Notes: a model not told the origin generated them from the letters alone. Counted from the first letter of the stretch, positions 34,237 to 43,215 are shown. The stretch: DNA of 64,000 nucleotides from Lysinibacillus sp. SGAir0095 (GCF_005491425.1 NZ_CP028083.1:1698001-1762000), one strand, 5' to 3'. Program-made: numbers and translations.

Positions 34237-35100
34237 ATGGATTTACTTATAAGTCTGGTAATAAATGGTTTAGCAACCGGAATGCTTATTTTCTTACTTG
34301 CAGCTGGACTTACATTAATTTTTGGATTAATGGACGTACTAAACTTTGCCCATGGTGGGCTCTTTGTATGGGGTGCCTACACTGGCGTATTTACCTATGC
34401 CTATACGGAAAGTTTCATAGTTGGAATTCTTGTTGCGATTATAACGGGTATAGTGCTGGGATTCCTAATGGAAAAGCTAATTATTACACCTGTTTATGGA
34501 AACCATGTACAGCAGATTTTAATTACTCTTGGGTTTATGCTGGTTTTACAAGAAATGATTAAAGTAGTCTTCGGTCCAAACGCGATACCTGTGAAAGTAC
34601 CTGACTATTTTGCAGGAAGCTGGGAATTAGGTGATGTCATTATTATAAAGTATCGCATTTTCATTATTATCGTTGGATTTATCGTCTTTGGTATATTCCA
34701 TTTCATTTTAACTCGTACAAAAATTGGGCTGATTGTCCGTGCAGGAGTTATGAATAAAGAAATGGTTCAGGCACTTGGTATCAATATTAAGAAAGTATTT
34801 TTGTTCGTTTTTATGACAGGAGCGTCTCTTGCAGCAATTGGCGGCATGTTAATGGCGCCATATTCAGGATCAATCTATGCAGAAATGGGAATGGAGTTTG
34901 CGATATTAGGTTTTATAGTTGTAGTTATTGGTGGAATGGGGAGTTTTTCGGGTTCCTTGCTAGCAGCGATACTAGTAGGACTAGCAGGAAGTTTTATGGC
35001 CTATTATGTTCCGTTTTTATCTTTGGCAGTGAATATGATTTTGATGGCTGTGGTGTTAATCTTCCGTCCGCAAGGCTTATTTAGGATCGCAAAGGAGTGA
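34237..35100 (+). CDS. LivH-like ABC permease
   Basis: 287-residue inner-membrane permease with about eight hydrophobic segments, starting with LLISLVINGLATGMLIFLLAAGLTLIFGLM and the family hallmark NFAHGGLFVWGAYTG near residue 36. C-terminal IGGMGSFSGSLLAAILVG is the ATPase-coupling region. An AAGGGGGG ribosome binding site is close upstream. The next permease follows, with its AAAGGAG site inside this gene's last codons. Confidence 0.92.
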   Translation: MDLLISLVINGLATGMLIFLLAAGLTLIFGLMDVLNFAHGGLFVWGAYTGVFTYAYTESFIVGILVAIITGIVLGFLMEKLIITPVYGNHVQQILITLGFMLVLQEMIKVVFGPNAIPVKVPDYFAGSWELGDVIIIKYRIFIIIVGFIVFGIFHFILTRTKIGLIVRAGVMNKEMVQALGINIKKVFLFVFMTGASLAAIGGMLMAPYSGSIYAEMGMEFAILGFIVVVIGGMGSFSGSLLAAILVGLAGSFMAYYVPFLSLAVNMILMAVVLIFRPQGLFRIAKE

Positions 35101-35105
35101 GTATA

Positions 35106-36125
35106 GTGAAAACATTAAACTTAGTATCTAAATATAATATTTTAATTTCCATCCTATTAATATTCCTCATCACCTTTCCTTTTGTAGCTGATTCGCGGAC
35201 TTTAACTATTCTATTTACACAAATTTTCATCTTTTCAATTTTAGCAATGAGTTACGATATTTTGCTGGGGTATACGGGAATTGTTTCTTTTGGGCATGCA
35301 ATGTTTTTCGGTATCGGTGCTTATGCGACAGCTATCTTGCTGAATACCTTTGAACCAACAGTCGGGATATTTGTAGGATCCATTGTGGTAGGTATTCTAC
35401 TTTCTGCAGTCGTTAGTTTCCTAGTCGGGCTGTTAACCTTGAGATTAAAGAGTCACTTTTTTGCGATGCTAACCTTGGCTATATCAGGATTACTATTAGT
35501 CGTAGCTGAAAAATGGCGGACGATTACGAAAGGGAACGACGGATTCACCTTTCGAGCACCCGATATCTTTAAAGACCGGATTGTCTTTTACTTTTGCGTA
35601 CTTGCTTGCTTGGTAATTGTATTTTTGCTTTTAAGACGCTTTGTTCAATCTCCCCTCGGAAGAGTATTAATAGCTGTTCGTGAGAATGAACAAAGAACAC
35701 GTTCACTAGGTTTTAAAACATTGCATTATAAAGTCATTTCCTCTGTTGTGGCTGGGGTCGTTGCAAGCTTGGCAGGATCGCTGTATGCCGTTTCCCTACG
35801 CTTTGTTAATACGAGTGTAATGACTATGGATATCACGCTAGACGCCCTTCTTATGACAATTATTGGAGGAGTGGGAACATTAGTTGGTCCAATTGTAGGA
35901 TCTGTAGTGATTGAATTTGCACAGCATTATCTATCTGGTCTTGCAAGAGAATTTCCTATTTTCGAGCGATGGATAATTTTCTTTGGAATTATTTATATAT
36001 TAGCTGTGGTCTTTTTCCCAAAAGGAATTGTTGGCACGTTAAGTCAGTCATTATTGAAATTGAAAACAAAAAAAGAAGCTGGTAAAACTTTCGCTTTACA
36101 CAAAGACAAGGAGCGATCGTCATGA
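35106..36125 (+). CDS. LivM-like ABC permease
   Basis: 339 residues, about nine membrane segments, with the LivM hallmark GYTGIVSFGHAMFFGIGAYATAIL near 55-75 and IIGGVGTLVGPIVGSVVIE near the end. The start is GTG 35106, eight bases after AAAGGAG; a GTG at 35097 is adjacent to that site and unlikely. The stop overlaps the next ATG (ATGA), which ties the transporter and enzyme genes into one operon. Confidence 0.9.
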   Translation: MKTLNLVSKYNILISILLIFLITFPFVADSRTLTILFTQIFIFSILAMSYDILLGYTGIVSFGHAMFFGIGAYATAILLNTFEPTVGIFVGSIVVGILLSAVVSFLVGLLTLRLKSHFFAMLTLAISGLLLVVAEKWRTITKGNDGFTFRAPDIFKDRIVFYFCVLACLVIVFLLLRRFVQSPLGRVLIAVRENEQRTRSLGFKTLHYKVISSVVAGVVASLAGSLYAVSLRFVNTSVMTMDITLDALLMTIIGGVGTLVGPIVGSVVIEFAQHYLSGLAREFPIFERWIIFFGIIYILAVVFFPKGIVGTLSQSLLKLKTKKEAGKTFALHKDKERSS

Positions 36126-37138
36126 ATGTTGGAATTATAGGAATTGGTGTCTATTTACCTAACAAAAGAATGACAGCAGAAGAAATAGCCGAAAAAGGGA
36201 ATCTACCAATTGAAGTGGTTAAAACGAAAATGGGTTTAACAGAAAAAACAATAGCAGGAGAAAATGATCATACTGTACAGATGGCTATTCGAGCGGCAAG
36301 GGAAGCGATTGAAAATGCACAAATTGATGCAAAAGAAATCGATGTAATCATCTATTTTGGTGAAGAACATAAAGAATACCCTTTATGGACAGCGGGGATT
36401 AAGATTCAAGAAGAGGTTGGTGCGACAAGTGCTTGGGCATTTGATATTCAACTGAGATGTGGGACGGCAATACTAGCCATGAAACTTGCCAAAAGCTTAA
36501 TGGTTTCAGATGGAAACATTCGAACGGTGTTACTTGCTGGAGGTTACCGTAATCACGATTTTATCGATTATAAAAATGAACGTACGCGTTTTATGTTTAA
36601 TTTAGGTGCAGGAGGCGCGGCACTTATTCTTAAACGTGACGTATTAGAAAACTTAATTTACGAATCAGACATTATTACAGATGGTACTTTTTCAGAGGAT
36701 GTACTTGTGCCGGTAGGTGGAACTAAACAGCCACTTACTCCGGACCTTTTACTGCAAGGATACTATCGCTTAGATGTAACAGATCCTCAAGGAATGAAGA
36801 GGAGGCTAGAACAAAAATCCCTTGATAACTTTATTAAGGTCATTCGCAATTCCTTAAATAAGAGTGGTTTTGATGAAATGGAACTTGCCTATATTGGAAT
36901 GCTCCATATGAAAAAGTCAGCCCATGATTTTGTGTTAAAGGCATTCAATCTAAAAGAGGAAAACTCGATCTATTTATCGAACTACGGTCATATTGGTCAA
37001 ATTGATCAAATATTATCATTAAAACTCGCCTTAACAGAAAATAAAATTCAAAATGGTGATGTTTTAGCATTGGTCAGTGCAGGGATTGGGTATGCATGGG
37101 GAGCAATAACAATACAATGGGGAAACAAAGGGGGATAA
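36122..37138 (+). CDS. 3-oxoacyl-ACP synthase III (FabH)-like condensing enzyme
   Basis: 338-residue thiolase-fold enzyme. The Cys-His-Asn triad is visible as LRCGTA (Cys113), GMLHMKKS (His262) and SNYGHIG (Asn287), spaced as in FabH. It should make or break a carbon-carbon bond on an acyl thioester. Its place in an import/CoA-ligase operon, not a fab operon, suggests a specialised role. A thiolytic, condensing or OleA-like (two acyl chains) activity are all possible. Start coupled to the LivM-like gene by ATGA. Confidence 0.82.
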   Translation: MNVGIIGIGVYLPNKRMTAEEIAEKGNLPIEVVKTKMGLTEKTIAGENDHTVQMAIRAAREAIENAQIDAKEIDVIIYFGEEHKEYPLWTAGIKIQEEVGATSAWAFDIQLRCGTAILAMKLAKSLMVSDGNIRTVLLAGGYRNHDFIDYKNERTRFMFNLGAGGAALILKRDVLENLIYESDIITDGTFSEDVLVPVGGTKQPLTPDLLLQGYYRLDVTDPQGMKRRLEQKSLDNFIKVIRNSLNKSGFDEMELAYIGMLHMKKSAHDFVLKAFNLKEENSIYLSNYGHIGQIDQILSLKLALTENKIQNGDVLALVSAGIGYAWGAITIQWGNKGG

Positions 37139-37141
37139 GAG

Positions 37142-38068
37142 ATGACAGTCTCTGAACATTTAAAAAAGGTAGATTTACCAAATGGGGAAACTATTTCGTA
37201 TCGTGAAAGACCTGGAGGAAAAAAACTGATACTTTTAATTCATGGGAATATGACTTCCTCAAAGCATTGGGATGTGCTGATGGAATCATTTAGTCATGAA
37301 TATACGATTATTGCACCTGATTTAAGAGGTTTTGGGCAATCTACTTATTATAAAAGAGTTCAGCATATAAGAGATTTTAGTAACGATATTAAAAGCTTTG
37401 TGGATTTACTTAACTTAGAAGAGTTCAGTTTGGCTGGCTGGTCGACAGGAGGGGCAATCGCCATGCAGTTTTGCATTGATCATCCTGGATACTGTACTAA
37501 ATTGATTCTATTAGCCTCAGCCTCGACACGCGGATATCCCTTCTACAAAACGGATGATGATGGATCGGAAAATTTATCACGTCGATTAACTACTATTGAG
37601 GAAATCGAAAACGACAAAGGCAAAACGATACCAATGCAAGCTCTCTACGATACAAAAAATAGAGAAGGTTTAAGGGCAGTTTGGAATGCTGCCATTTATA
37701 CCCATAATCAACCCGTTGCGAAACTATATGAAGAATATATAGACGATATGTTGACTCAACGAAATCTTGCGGACATTTATCATGTCCTAAATACATTCAA
37801 TATTAGCCATTCGGATAACGACGCAGCAAAAGGAACTGGGGAAGTAAATAAAATAAATGTCCCTGTTCTAATTCTTTATGGAGAACGTGACTATGTTGTA
37901 CCTGTTCATATGACGGATGAAATCATAGAAGACATAGGAGATAGTGCGATAGCAGTTCAGCTTATAAACTGTGGACATTCTCCACTTATAGATGATTTAG
38001 AACAATTACAAAATAAAATTGAAACGTTTCTAAAGGAAGGAATTGAAAACAGTGCGATTACAGGATAA
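37142..38068 (+). CDS. Alpha/beta-hydrolase
   Basis: 308 residues. Oxyanion-loop HGNMTSS near 35, nucleophile elbow GWSTGG near residue 100, acid in YGERDYVVP near 255, and histidine in NCGHSPLID near 280: a complete Ser-Asp-His triad. Substrates of this family range from esters and lactones to C-C bonds. AAAGGGGG lies before the ATG, three bases after the upstream stop. The last codons overlap the dehydrogenase start region. Confidence 0.85.
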   Translation: MTVSEHLKKVDLPNGETISYRERPGGKKLILLIHGNMTSSKHWDVLMESFSHEYTIIAPDLRGFGQSTYYKRVQHIRDFSNDIKSFVDLLNLEEFSLAGWSTGGAIAMQFCIDHPGYCTKLILLASASTRGYPFYKTDDDGSENLSRRLTTIEEIENDKGKTIPMQALYDTKNREGLRAVWNAAIYTHNQPVAKLYEEYIDDMLTQRNLADIYHVLNTFNISHSDNDAAKGTGEVNKINVPVLILYGERDYVVPVHMTDEIIEDIGDSAIAVQLINCGHSPLIDDLEQLQNKIETFLKEGIENSAITG

Positions 38069-38792
38069 GGTAGCCATTATTACAGGAGGAGCCAATGGCA
38101 TAGGAAAAGCAGCGTGTGAATTATTTTTAAACCAAGGCGCAAAGGTTGTAATTGCAGACTTTGATGAAGATAGTGGAAAAGAACTAGAAATCAACTTCCG
38201 ACAACAGGGAAAAGAAGTACTATTTGTACAGGTAGATGTGGCAACAAATGAGAGTGTCAAGGATATGGTTGCGCAAGTTCTTGCAAATTATGAAAAGATA
38301 GATATTTTGATTAATAATGCGGGAATTACCCGGGATGCCATGCTCGTAAAGATGACTGAGCAAGACTTTGACCGTGTATTAGATGTAAATTTGAAAGGTG
38401 TATTTAATTGTACACAAGCTGTTGTACCCTACATGGTTGAACGAGGTTATGGCAAGGTTATTAATACCTCTTCAGTTAGTGGGGTTTATGGAAATGTAGG
38501 ACAAACAAACTATGCTGCAACCAAAGCGGCTGTGGTCGGTATGACTAAAACATGGGCTAAAGAATTAGGAAGAAAAGGTATTAACGTAAACGCAGTTGCA
38601 CCTGGGTTTACGAAAACGGCCATGGTAGAAAAAATGCCGGAAAAAGTAATTCAACATATGGAATCAATTGTTAGTCTACAAAGATTGGGTGAAGTGCAAG
38701 ATATTGCAAATGCATATCTCTTCCTTGCTTCTGATGAATCAAGCTATATAACTGGCCATGTATTACACGTTGATGGCGGCATTATGATGTGA
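38052..38792 (+). CDS. Short-chain dehydrogenase/reductase (FabG-like)
   Basis: About 246 residues, classical SDR: cofactor motif TGGANGIGKA (about 11), NNAG (about 85), catalytic Ser and Y-x-x-x-K in NYAATKA (about 150), C-terminal HVDGGIMM. Likely a 3-oxoacyl/3-hydroxyacyl oxidoreductase acting on the condensing enzyme's substrate or product. GTG 38052 is chosen because AAGGAAGG lies 11 bases upstream; TTG 38043 is too close. The start lies inside the hydrolase gene, so the two are coupled. Confidence 0.85.
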   Translation: MRLQDKVAIITGGANGIGKAACELFLNQGAKVVIADFDEDSGKELEINFRQQGKEVLFVQVDVATNESVKDMVAQVLANYEKIDILINNAGITRDAMLVKMTEQDFDRVLDVNLKGVFNCTQAVVPYMVERGYGKVINTSSVSGVYGNVGQTNYAATKAAVVGMTKTWAKELGRKGINVNAVAPGFTKTAMVEKMPEKVIQHMESIVSLQRLGEVQDIANAYLFLASDESSYITGHVLHVDGGIMM

Positions 38793-38809
38793 TGTGGGAG
38801 GGGAACCTG

Positions 38810-40297
38810 TTGCAAAATGAACAATCTTGGATATTAAATAGAGCAAGGCTAACCCCCTCTAAATTAGCTCTAATTGATATCCTAACAGATAGAAAATGGA
38901 GTTATGAAGAACTGGCAAATGAGTCTTTAAGATGGTGGAGCTATTTAAAGAACGAAGGTTTAAATAAAGGAGATCGTGTAGCTTTACTTGCAGAAAATAG
39001 TATTGATTTATTTCCTATTTTATTTGCTTGCGGATTAGGTGGATATATATATGTCCCATTAAATTGGCGTCTGAGTAAAGTTGAACTCATTTCAATTTTA
39101 GAAGATTGTACACCAAATATTCTTATTACAGATAGAAAATTCTCTAATTTAGGGAAGGAAATATTCGCAAATAAACAAGTTCAATTTGAGACCAATCTAA
39201 AAAGTAAATCCATTGAATACCAGTTTAATAGTGAATGGCAGGAGTCTGATCCTTGGTTAATGATTTATACAGGAGGAACAATGGGGAAGCCAAAAGGAGT
39301 TATCTTGTCTTTTGATGCCGTCAATTGCAACGCCATTAATACGATTTTAAGTTGGAATTTGGTCTCCGAAGATTGCACCGTCAATTATATGCCTTTATTT
39401 CATACAGGTGGCTTAAATGCTTTATCAATACCGATTTTGATGAGTGGAGGAACGGTAGTAGTCGGCAATAAGTTTGATCCGGAAGAAGCTATTCGAGCGG
39501 TAAATGATTATAAATCCACCATTTCTCTATTTGTTCCAACAATGTACCAGGCAATGATTGAAACAGAGTATTTCAAAAAAACAACATTTCCAACAGTGAA
39601 AGTATTTTTATCTGGGGGTGCTCCTTGTCCAAAAACAATCTATAGTCATTTTATCAAAAAAGGAGTTCATTTTAAGGAAGGCTATGGTTTAACGGAAGCA
39701 GGGCCAAATAACTTTTATATTGATTCAGAGGTTGCGGCTAAAAAATTAGGTTCAGTTGGAAAAAGCATGATGTTTAATTCTATTCAGATTACTAATGATA
39801 TCGGAGCTCCCTGTAAAGTTGGAGAGGTTGGGGAGCTTTATATTAGAGGGAAGCATATGTTCACGATGTATTGGAATAATCCAGACGAGACAAATAATAC
39901 ACTCATTAATGGGTGGCTAAAAACAGGTGATTTGGCCAAAATGGACAGCGACGGAGATGTTTTCATCGTGGGTAGAAAAAAAGATATGATTATTACAGGC
40001 GGTGAAAATGTCTACCCATTAGAAGTTGAGCATTGCATTATTACCCATCCTCAAGTAAAGGAAGTAGCAGTTGTTGGTATTAGCGATGAAAAATGGGGAG
40101 AAGTAGTGACAGCATATATTGTCACATCTGAAAAATCGAAAGAGTTTGAGCTAGAAATTCAAAGGTTTTGCCGCAATCAGCTAGGTGCCTACAAGGTTCC
40201 TAAAAAAATCGTATTCGTTTCTGAATTACCAAAAACTCATGTAGGAAAAATTGATAAAAAGCAATTGATGGGGACGCATATATATGAATTGGGATGA
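38810..40297 (+). CDS. Acyl-CoA synthetase (AMP-forming)
   Basis: 495-residue ANL-family ligase that activates a carboxylate with ATP and CoA. Motifs: P-loop IYTGGTMGKPKG (about 158), GYGLTEAGPNN (about 288), TGDLA (about 378), hinge/core GRKKDMIITGGENVYPLEVE (about 395) and the catalytic lysine region near the C-terminus (HVGKIDKKQL). TTG 38810 with GGAGGGG six bases upstream is preferred over ATG 38789, which overlaps the SDR stop and lacks a site. It would trap the imported acid as its CoA ester. Last gene of the cluster; a terminator follows. Confidence 0.87.
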   Translation: MQNEQSWILNRARLTPSKLALIDILTDRKWSYEELANESLRWWSYLKNEGLNKGDRVALLAENSIDLFPILFACGLGGYIYVPLNWRLSKVELISILEDCTPNILITDRKFSNLGKEIFANKQVQFETNLKSKSIEYQFNSEWQESDPWLMIYTGGTMGKPKGVILSFDAVNCNAINTILSWNLVSEDCTVNYMPLFHTGGLNALSIPILMSGGTVVVGNKFDPEEAIRAVNDYKSTISLFVPTMYQAMIETEYFKKTTFPTVKVFLSGGAPCPKTIYSHFIKKGVHFKEGYGLTEAGPNNFYIDSEVAAKKLGSVGKSMMFNSIQITNDIGAPCKVGEVGELYIRGKHMFTMYWNNPDETNNTLINGWLKTGDLAKMDSDGDVFIVGRKKDMIITGGENVYPLEVEHCIITHPQVKEVAVVGISDEKWGEVVTAYIVTSEKSKEFELEIQRFCRNQLGAYKVPKKIVFVSELPKTHVGKIDKKQLMGTHIYELG

Positions 40298-40313
40298 ACA
40301 ATGACACAGATAA

Positions 40314-40350
40314 AACCTCTCCCACTTTGAAAGGGGAGAGGTTGTTTTAG
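40314..40350. terminator. Bidirectional terminator between the enzyme cluster and the cba operon
   Basis: A 10-bp stem AACCTCTCCC/GGGAGAGGTT (40314-40323/40334-40343) with GTTTTAGTTTT after it; a short A-run before it serves the convergent strand. Confidence 0.85.
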
Positions 40351-40352
40351 TT

Positions 40353-42065
40353 TTACCAGAATTTAAATCCTTTTGAACCAGCAGGCGAATTACTAATAAT
40401 ATCGAAAATTGGGAACGTATATGCAATTAAAATTAATGCAACTAAGATGACGCCCCAAACTTTGAAATTCTCTAAAATGGCTGGTGTTTTACCGCCACCT
40501 GCAGCAGCTTCGGCAACAGGGAATTCCTCTTCTCCTTTAGGAGCAAACCATAATAGGTTAATAACTACGCCAATGATTAATAGAATCGAAATGAATAATA
40601 TAGTACCACCAATTGCTTGAGCAAACTGATAAGTAATCCATTCCGCCGCTTGTTCAGATCCACCATAAGTAGAGTATTCAGAACGACGAGGTGCACCAAG
40701 TAAACCTGCGATGTGCATTGCACCGGACATGATGAACATACCAACTGCCCATAGAATTCCAGATGTATTTGCTAGGCTATTCATCTTGCTAGTTAACTTA
40801 CGCCCAGTTAGATGGGGGATTAACCAGAATGCAGCACCAAAATAAGTTAATACTACTGCGGTAGCAACAGTTAAATGGAAGTGTCCAGTTACCCAAATTG
40901 TATTATGAATCAATTGGTTCATTTGATAGGAAGCGTTGACAATACCTCCAGCACCACCAGGGATGAATGCAACCATCCCGATAAATGGAACTAAGAAACG
41001 ACTATCTTTCCATGGTAATTGTTTAAACCAACCTATTACGCCTTTTCCGCCTAATTCACGCCCTCGCAATTCAAATGTAGCAAACATAGAGAAGGCAGTC
41101 ATAAGTGATGGAACGATAACAAAGAATGTTAACACTACTTGTAAGAATTTCCAGAAACCATCAATACCTGGTTCAGTTAATTGGTGGTGAACACCAACTG
41201 GAACCGAGAATAGTAAGAATAGCATAAATGATAATCTAGCTAATGCATCAGAGAAAAGTTTACCTCCGATTACTTTCGGAATTACTACGTACCAAATCAT
41301 ATAAGCAGGCAGTAACCAGAAGTAAACAAGTGCGTGGCCAAAATACCAGAATAGGGTACGAGATAACAAAACATCGATACGTTCCACTAAACCTAATGAC
41401 CAAGGAAGCAATTGGAATAATACTTCCACAGCCACCCCTAAAGAAGCGACAAACCACATTAAGTTATTTACGACAGCCATAAAAGCTAATAGTGGTGAAG
41501 TTTGTCCCTTATTTTCCTTACGCCATTGTACATAACGCATTATTTGGGCAAAACCTTCAATCCATGAACCAACAACAACTAAAGCAAGACCAGCATAAAA
41601 GATCCAGTGTGCCTGAAGTGGGGCATAAAATGTGTATAGTACAGACGCTTCGTTTAAAAGTACCATCGTTGCAGCTGCTACTGTACCAACTACCATTAAC
41701 CAAAAGCCTATCCAACCTAATTTACGTTGAGTATTAGAAAGGCGTCCTGCAGTACGACTAATTGCTGCCAATTGAAATCCCATAATGAAATAAGTTGTAA
41801 GAATAAGTCCTAGTAAAACACCATGAACAGTTAATACTTGATAATAACCAATGCCGAATGGTAATTCAAATGCGCCTGAGCGTACAAATACTTGTAAAAG
41901 TCCGGCAAGTCCACCGACTAAAAGAGCGGTAAAGGCTACATACATATGCGCTAAAGCTAATTTTGCATCTTTACGATCAACTTGAATAAAATTATTTCTT
42001 GTAGAAGTTTTTACTTTTGGTAATTTAGTTTCATAAACTTCTTTATTAGTGACTGCTGTTTCCAT
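40353..42065 (-). CDS. cbaA: Cytochrome c oxidase subunit I, ba3/b(o/a)3 type
   Basis: 570-residue haem-copper oxidase subunit with about 13 hydrophobic segments. Characteristic stretches include the haem ligand region (ALAHMYVAFTALLVGG, then VHGVLLGLILTTYF) and HALVYFWLLPAYMIWY, part of the CuB/proton channel helix VI. A conserved HHQLTEPG follows (HH of CuB), then VTGHFHLTVATAVVLTYFG. This family (B-type oxidases) has high oxygen affinity. The start ATG lies inside subunit II with GGTGGT upstream, so translation is coupled. Confidence 0.93.
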   Translation of the reverse strand: METAVTNKEVYETKLPKVKTSTRNNFIQVDRKDAKLALAHMYVAFTALLVGGLAGLLQVFVRSGAFELPFGIGYYQVLTVHGVLLGLILTTYFIMGFQLAAISRTAGRLSNTQRKLGWIGFWLMVVGTVAAATMVLLNEASVLYTFYAPLQAHWIFYAGLALVVVGSWIEGFAQIMRYVQWRKENKGQTSPLLAFMAVVNNLMWFVASLGVAVEVLFQLLPWSLGLVERIDVLLSRTLFWYFGHALVYFWLLPAYMIWYVVIPKVIGGKLFSDALARLSFMLFLLFSVPVGVHHQLTEPGIDGFWKFLQVVLTFFVIVPSLMTAFSMFATFELRGRELGGKGVIGWFKQLPWKDSRFLVPFIGMVAFIPGGAGGIVNASYQMNQLIHNTIWVTGHFHLTVATAVVLTYFGAAFWLIPHLTGRKLTSKMNSLANTSGILWAVGMFIMSGAMHIAGLLGAPRRSEYSTYGGSEQAAEWITYQFAQAIGGTILFISILLIIGVVINLLWFAPKGEEEFPVAEAAAGGGKTPAILENFKVWGVILVALILIAYTFPIFDIISNSPAGSKGFKFW

Positions 42066-42543
42066 CAGAGTCCACCACCTTTAACGTAGAATACATCATT
42101 GCGTGACCAACACCGCAATATTCATTACAAACGATCGTAAATTCGCCAACTTGATCTACTGTAGTAATGAGTTCAGAAACATAACCAGGTTCCAGCATCA
42201 TATTGATATTAGTACCTGCAACCTCAAAGCCGTGTATAACGTCTTTAGTAGTAGCGATGAATCGAACCTTTGAACCAACGGGAATTTCGATTTCCACTGG
42301 ATTATAGCTAAATGCAGAAGCGACTAATACCACTTCATAATCCCAGTCTTTGCCTTCAACTTTATGGACACCTGGGTTGTCAAATGGAGCTATTTCATCA
42401 ACTTTTTCATAATCAATGGTCCATTTTGAATTGTTTGGGTGAGCCCCTGCGTGAAATGCGCTCACACCAATTATTATTAGAAATGAAATGAGTGTCGCTG
42501 TGCCAAAGACAAGCCACCATTTCTCATACTTGTGTATGTGCAT
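42046..42543 (-). CDS. cbaB: Cytochrome c oxidase subunit II, ba3 type
   Basis: 165 residues: one N-terminal membrane helix (about 10-30) and an extracytoplasmic cupredoxin domain. The binuclear CuA ligands are visible: His in KDVIHGFEV, and C-x3-C-x3-H-x2-M in CNEYCGVGHAMM near residue 140-150. It accepts electrons from cytochrome c. AGGAGGG precedes the ATG. Second gene of a three-gene operon (IIA, II, I); its 3' end overlaps the subunit I start by 20 bases. Confidence 0.93.
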   Translation of the reverse strand: MHIHKYEKWWLVFGTATLISFLIIIGVSAFHAGAHPNNSKWTIDYEKVDEIAPFDNPGVHKVEGKDWDYEVVLVASAFSYNPVEIEIPVGSKVRFIATTKDVIHGFEVAGTNINMMLEPGYVSELITTVDQVGEFTIVCNEYCGVGHAMMYSTLKVVDSDGNSSH

Positions 42544-42578
42544 GTAGATTCCCTCCTAGAGAATGTTTTTAAATTAAT

Positions 42579-42704
42579 TTAAAAGCGATCAATAAATAAA
42601 TTGAAGCAAATTGCCCAAACGACAATAATGATAATTCCAATGCCAAAGGTCGCATATAGTGTACCTTTTAGATTATCATCTGACGTTTTTTTGTGGTTTG
42701 CCAT
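42579..42704 (-). CDS. Cytochrome c oxidase subunit IIA, 41 residues
   Basis: Small gene read on the minus strand: ATG at 42704, GGGGGGAG just upstream, TAA at 42579. The 41-residue product has a polar start (MANHKKTSDDNLKGTL) and a single membrane helix (YATFGIGIIIIVVWAICFNL), ending LFIDRF. The size, topology and position just ahead of subunit II correspond to the small subunit IIA (CbaD-like) of ba3 oxidases. It is the promoter-proximal gene of the operon. Confidence 0.85.
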   Translation of the reverse strand: MANHKKTSDDNLKGTLYATFGIGIIIIVVWAICFNLFIDRF

Positions 42705-42753
42705 AACTCTCCCCCCTAAGTGAAGAAATAATTAGTAAGTAATTTACAAACAA

Positions 42754-42796
42754 ATCATATAAAAAAAAGATTTACTATGATGTGATAAAAATCACA
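42754..42796 (-). promoter_or_regulatory. Fnr/Crp-type operator and -10 box of the cba operon
   Basis: TGTGA-TAAAAA-TCACA (42781-42796) is a perfect palindrome of the Crp/Fnr family. On the minus strand a TATGAT -10 box lies at 42759-42754, giving +1 near 42747, so the palindrome is centred at about -41.5, the classic class II activator position. The -35 hexamer is poor, as expected for activator dependence. Confidence 0.7.
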
Positions 42797-42830
42797 GTTC
42801 TAGAGGCTAAATGTGAACTTAATGTGAAGG

Positions 42831-42990
42831 TATAATTTACTGTGCCTTCTTACCTAAATATGGGTAATGAGGTAGTTATTTGTTGGAATAGCGGATTTGG
42901 GGTAGTTTTAAAGAGCCAATTAGTTAAAGAAGAGTTGGAGAAATGCGGAATCTGCCAATTTTAAGTTGGCCGATGCCTTTTTTTTGGTTG
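42831..42990 (+). ncRNA. Candidate divergent transcript opposite the cba promoter
   Basis: TATAAT at 42831-42836 is followed, about 120 bp on, by a terminator-like fold (GCCAA/TTGGC core extended by GG..TC/GA..CC, 42950-42977) and eight T. A 34-codon frame (ATG 42860 to TAA 42964, ending CGICQF) lies within, but has no ribosome binding site. Either a small RNA or a micro-ORF is possible. The rest of the gap to 43226 shows no gene. Confidence 0.35.
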
Positions 42991-43215
42991 TGAGTGTTTA
43001 GGCGATGATGGAGAGTGATTATTAGGTAAGAGTATGTTTTTTAATGAGTGGGCAGGGGATTGTGCTCGAAGTGTTTAAGTATTTTGGGAACGGTATATAG
43101 GCTGATAATATAAACAGTTGGGCTGCAAAGGAGGCCCGAATTCTCTAAAAGATGCTGCTAATAAGTAAATGAAGCGTATAATAGTACAAAACCCCAAAAA
43201 AGCCTCTACAAAAAA

